The notes under the pieces were generated by a model, which was given only the letters and a program-made list of their open reading frames with translations, was not told the DNA's origin and ran no database searches. From Pseudomonadota bacterium (lineage in GTDB: Bacteria > Pseudomonadota > Alphaproteobacteria > Ferrovibrionales > Ferrovibrionaceae): a DNA stretch of 23,420 bases. Positions within the stretch are counted from its first letter, which is position 1; every line of letters starts with the position of its first letter. The stretch is from NCBI GenBank assembly GCA_023434425.1, contig JAEYSS010000237.1, forward strand, positions 1 through 23,420. The letters are read 5' to 3'. This document shows, piece by piece, positions 22,922 through 23,420 of the stretch. The position numbers and the translations under genes are program-made.

Positions 22922-22959
22922 GATCCTGCTGCGCCATCGCAATTGATGGCGCAGGGATC
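22922..22959 (-). promoter_or_regulatory. Long inverted repeat in the leader of the dioxygenase gene
   Basis: CTGCGCCATC (22929-22938) and GATGGCGCAG (22945-22954) are perfectly complementary with a 6-base loop. GATCC (22922-22926) and GGATC (22955-22959) extend it after a 2-base bulge. On the transcript the outer arm includes the ribosome site AGGAT of the dioxygenase gene. There is no T run, so an operator or translation-controlling hairpin is more likely than a terminator. Confidence 0.5.
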
Positions 22960-23009
22960 AGGTATGTCGGCGACGCGATGGCCGCAAGACGTTACCGGGC
23001 AGTGCCGCC

Positions 23010-23243
23010 TTACTCGACGGTAACGATGCGGCGCGAGGCCTGCCATTCCGTCGGCCGGAACAGCCCGGCGAGACGAGCGGCCAGGCCGTCGAACAGCGCC
23101 CTGTTCGACTCGGCGCGCAGCCTGCGGGCCCGGGCCTGCAGGTAGGCCATCTCGCCGGCCGAGATATAGCGGACCGGCTGGCCGACGGTCTGGAAGCGGG
23201 TTTCGATCAGGGACATCAGGGCCAGGGACTGATTCTGGGTCAT
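23010..23243 (-). CDS. Small unknown protein
   Basis: A 77-aa protein I do not recognise with certainty. It starts MTQNQSLALMSLIETRF, has a short turn (GQPVRYISAGEMAYLQ), and then an Arg/Ala-rich amphipathic helix with ARARRLRAESNRALFDGLAARLAGLF, ending in a basic tail. Short proteins with an (R/A)-rich helix of this kind are common in alphaproteobacteria near regulators, but no function is established that I can name. ATG 23243 has AGGAAGG about 8 bases upstream, and upstream sequence in the same frame looks non-coding. It is divergent from the LysR gene and 94 bases before the dioxygenase gene. Confidence 0.55.
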   Translation of the reverse strand: MTQNQSLALMSLIETRFQTVGQPVRYISAGEMAYLQARARRLRAESNRALFDGLAARLAGLFRPTEWQASRRIVTVE

Positions 23244-23360
23244 GGGGGAGGCCTTCCTCTGCTGGGTGGCTATGACCGGTAATCTATGCTGCGCCGCACT
23301 TTTCATTAATATGGAGATTTGGCAGTATTTGATGACTGTAGTTCACAAATGGAGCGAGCC

Positions 23361-23420
23361 ATGGACCGCTACGGCGAGATGCAGGCCTTCGTGCAGGTGG
23401 TCGACCATGGCGGCTTCACC
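23361..23420 (+). CDS. LysR-family transcriptional regulator, N-terminal fragment
   Basis: Only the first 20 codons are present before the window ends. MDRYGEMQAFVQVVDHGGFT matches the first helix of the LysR winged helix-turn-helix (M-x-x-F-x-x-V-V-x-x-G-x-F/S-T). GGAG at 23351-23354 supports the ATG at 23361. It is divergent from the small unknown gene across 117 bases, the typical LysR arrangement, so it may control that gene and the dioxygenase. Confidence 0.8.
   Translation, partial: MDRYGEMQAFVQVVDHGGFT

Overview
The window is high-GC DNA from an alphaproteobacterium. The evidence is the co-occurrence of four lineage-typical regulators (the ChpT phosphotransferase, CtrA, the CtrA inhibitor SciP and the sigma-54 activator FlbD) with flagellar genes in an alphaproteobacterial style. 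FlhF and FlhG are also present, which fits a polarly flagellated member of the Rhodospirillales sense lato. That order-level placement is inference.

Layout. 1-2499 is ordinary flanking sequence: the end of an acyl-CoA synthetase (feruloyl-CoA synthase type), a CpxP/Spy-like periplasmic protein, a hemolysin III membrane protein, and a leftward DUF3553-cysQ pair. 2619-6048 holds chpT (+), a strong shared terminator, ctrA (-), a 281-bp divergent control region, and fliI-fliJ (+). A DMT-family exporter (6064-6975, -) lies between fliJ and the long leftward flagellar operon. That operon reads from 18189 down to 7049: fliF-fliG-fliH-fliN-flbD-flhA-flhF-flhG and a large Ala/Pro-rich FliK-like protein. 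Upstream of it is a second leftward operon, fliK-flgD-sciP (21357 down to 18356). 21566-23420 is flanking again: an unknown two- or three-helix membrane protein, a class III extradiol (LigB/DODA) dioxygenase, a small unknown protein, and the first 20 codons of a LysR regulator.

How it works together. CtrA, phosphorylated through ChpT, is expected to switch on early flagellar genes. The fliF operon has a TTAAC box at the -35 position and encodes the MS-ring and C-ring proteins, export components, the polar-localisation pair FlhF/FlhG, and FlbD. FlbD plus sigma-54 should then drive fliK-flgD-sciP: a near-consensus -24/-12 promoter lies 17 nt upstream of the fliK Shine-Dalgarno region, with a dyad about 118 bp upstream of the predicted start site. 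The same 16-bp dyad (14/16 identical) recurs just upstream of the fliF -35 box, where FlbD could repress the early operon. SciP, last gene of the sigma-54 operon, would inhibit CtrA and close the loop. The most interesting content is therefore regulatory: a compact CtrA-FlbD-SciP feedback circuit readable from one locus, plus a second FliK-like protein and atypical features in FlhF, FlhG and CtrA.

I see no tRNA, rRNA, CRISPR array, insertion sequence or phage remnant. No gene-free stretch exceeds 300 bases; the longest (3999-4279) is described as a regulatory region.
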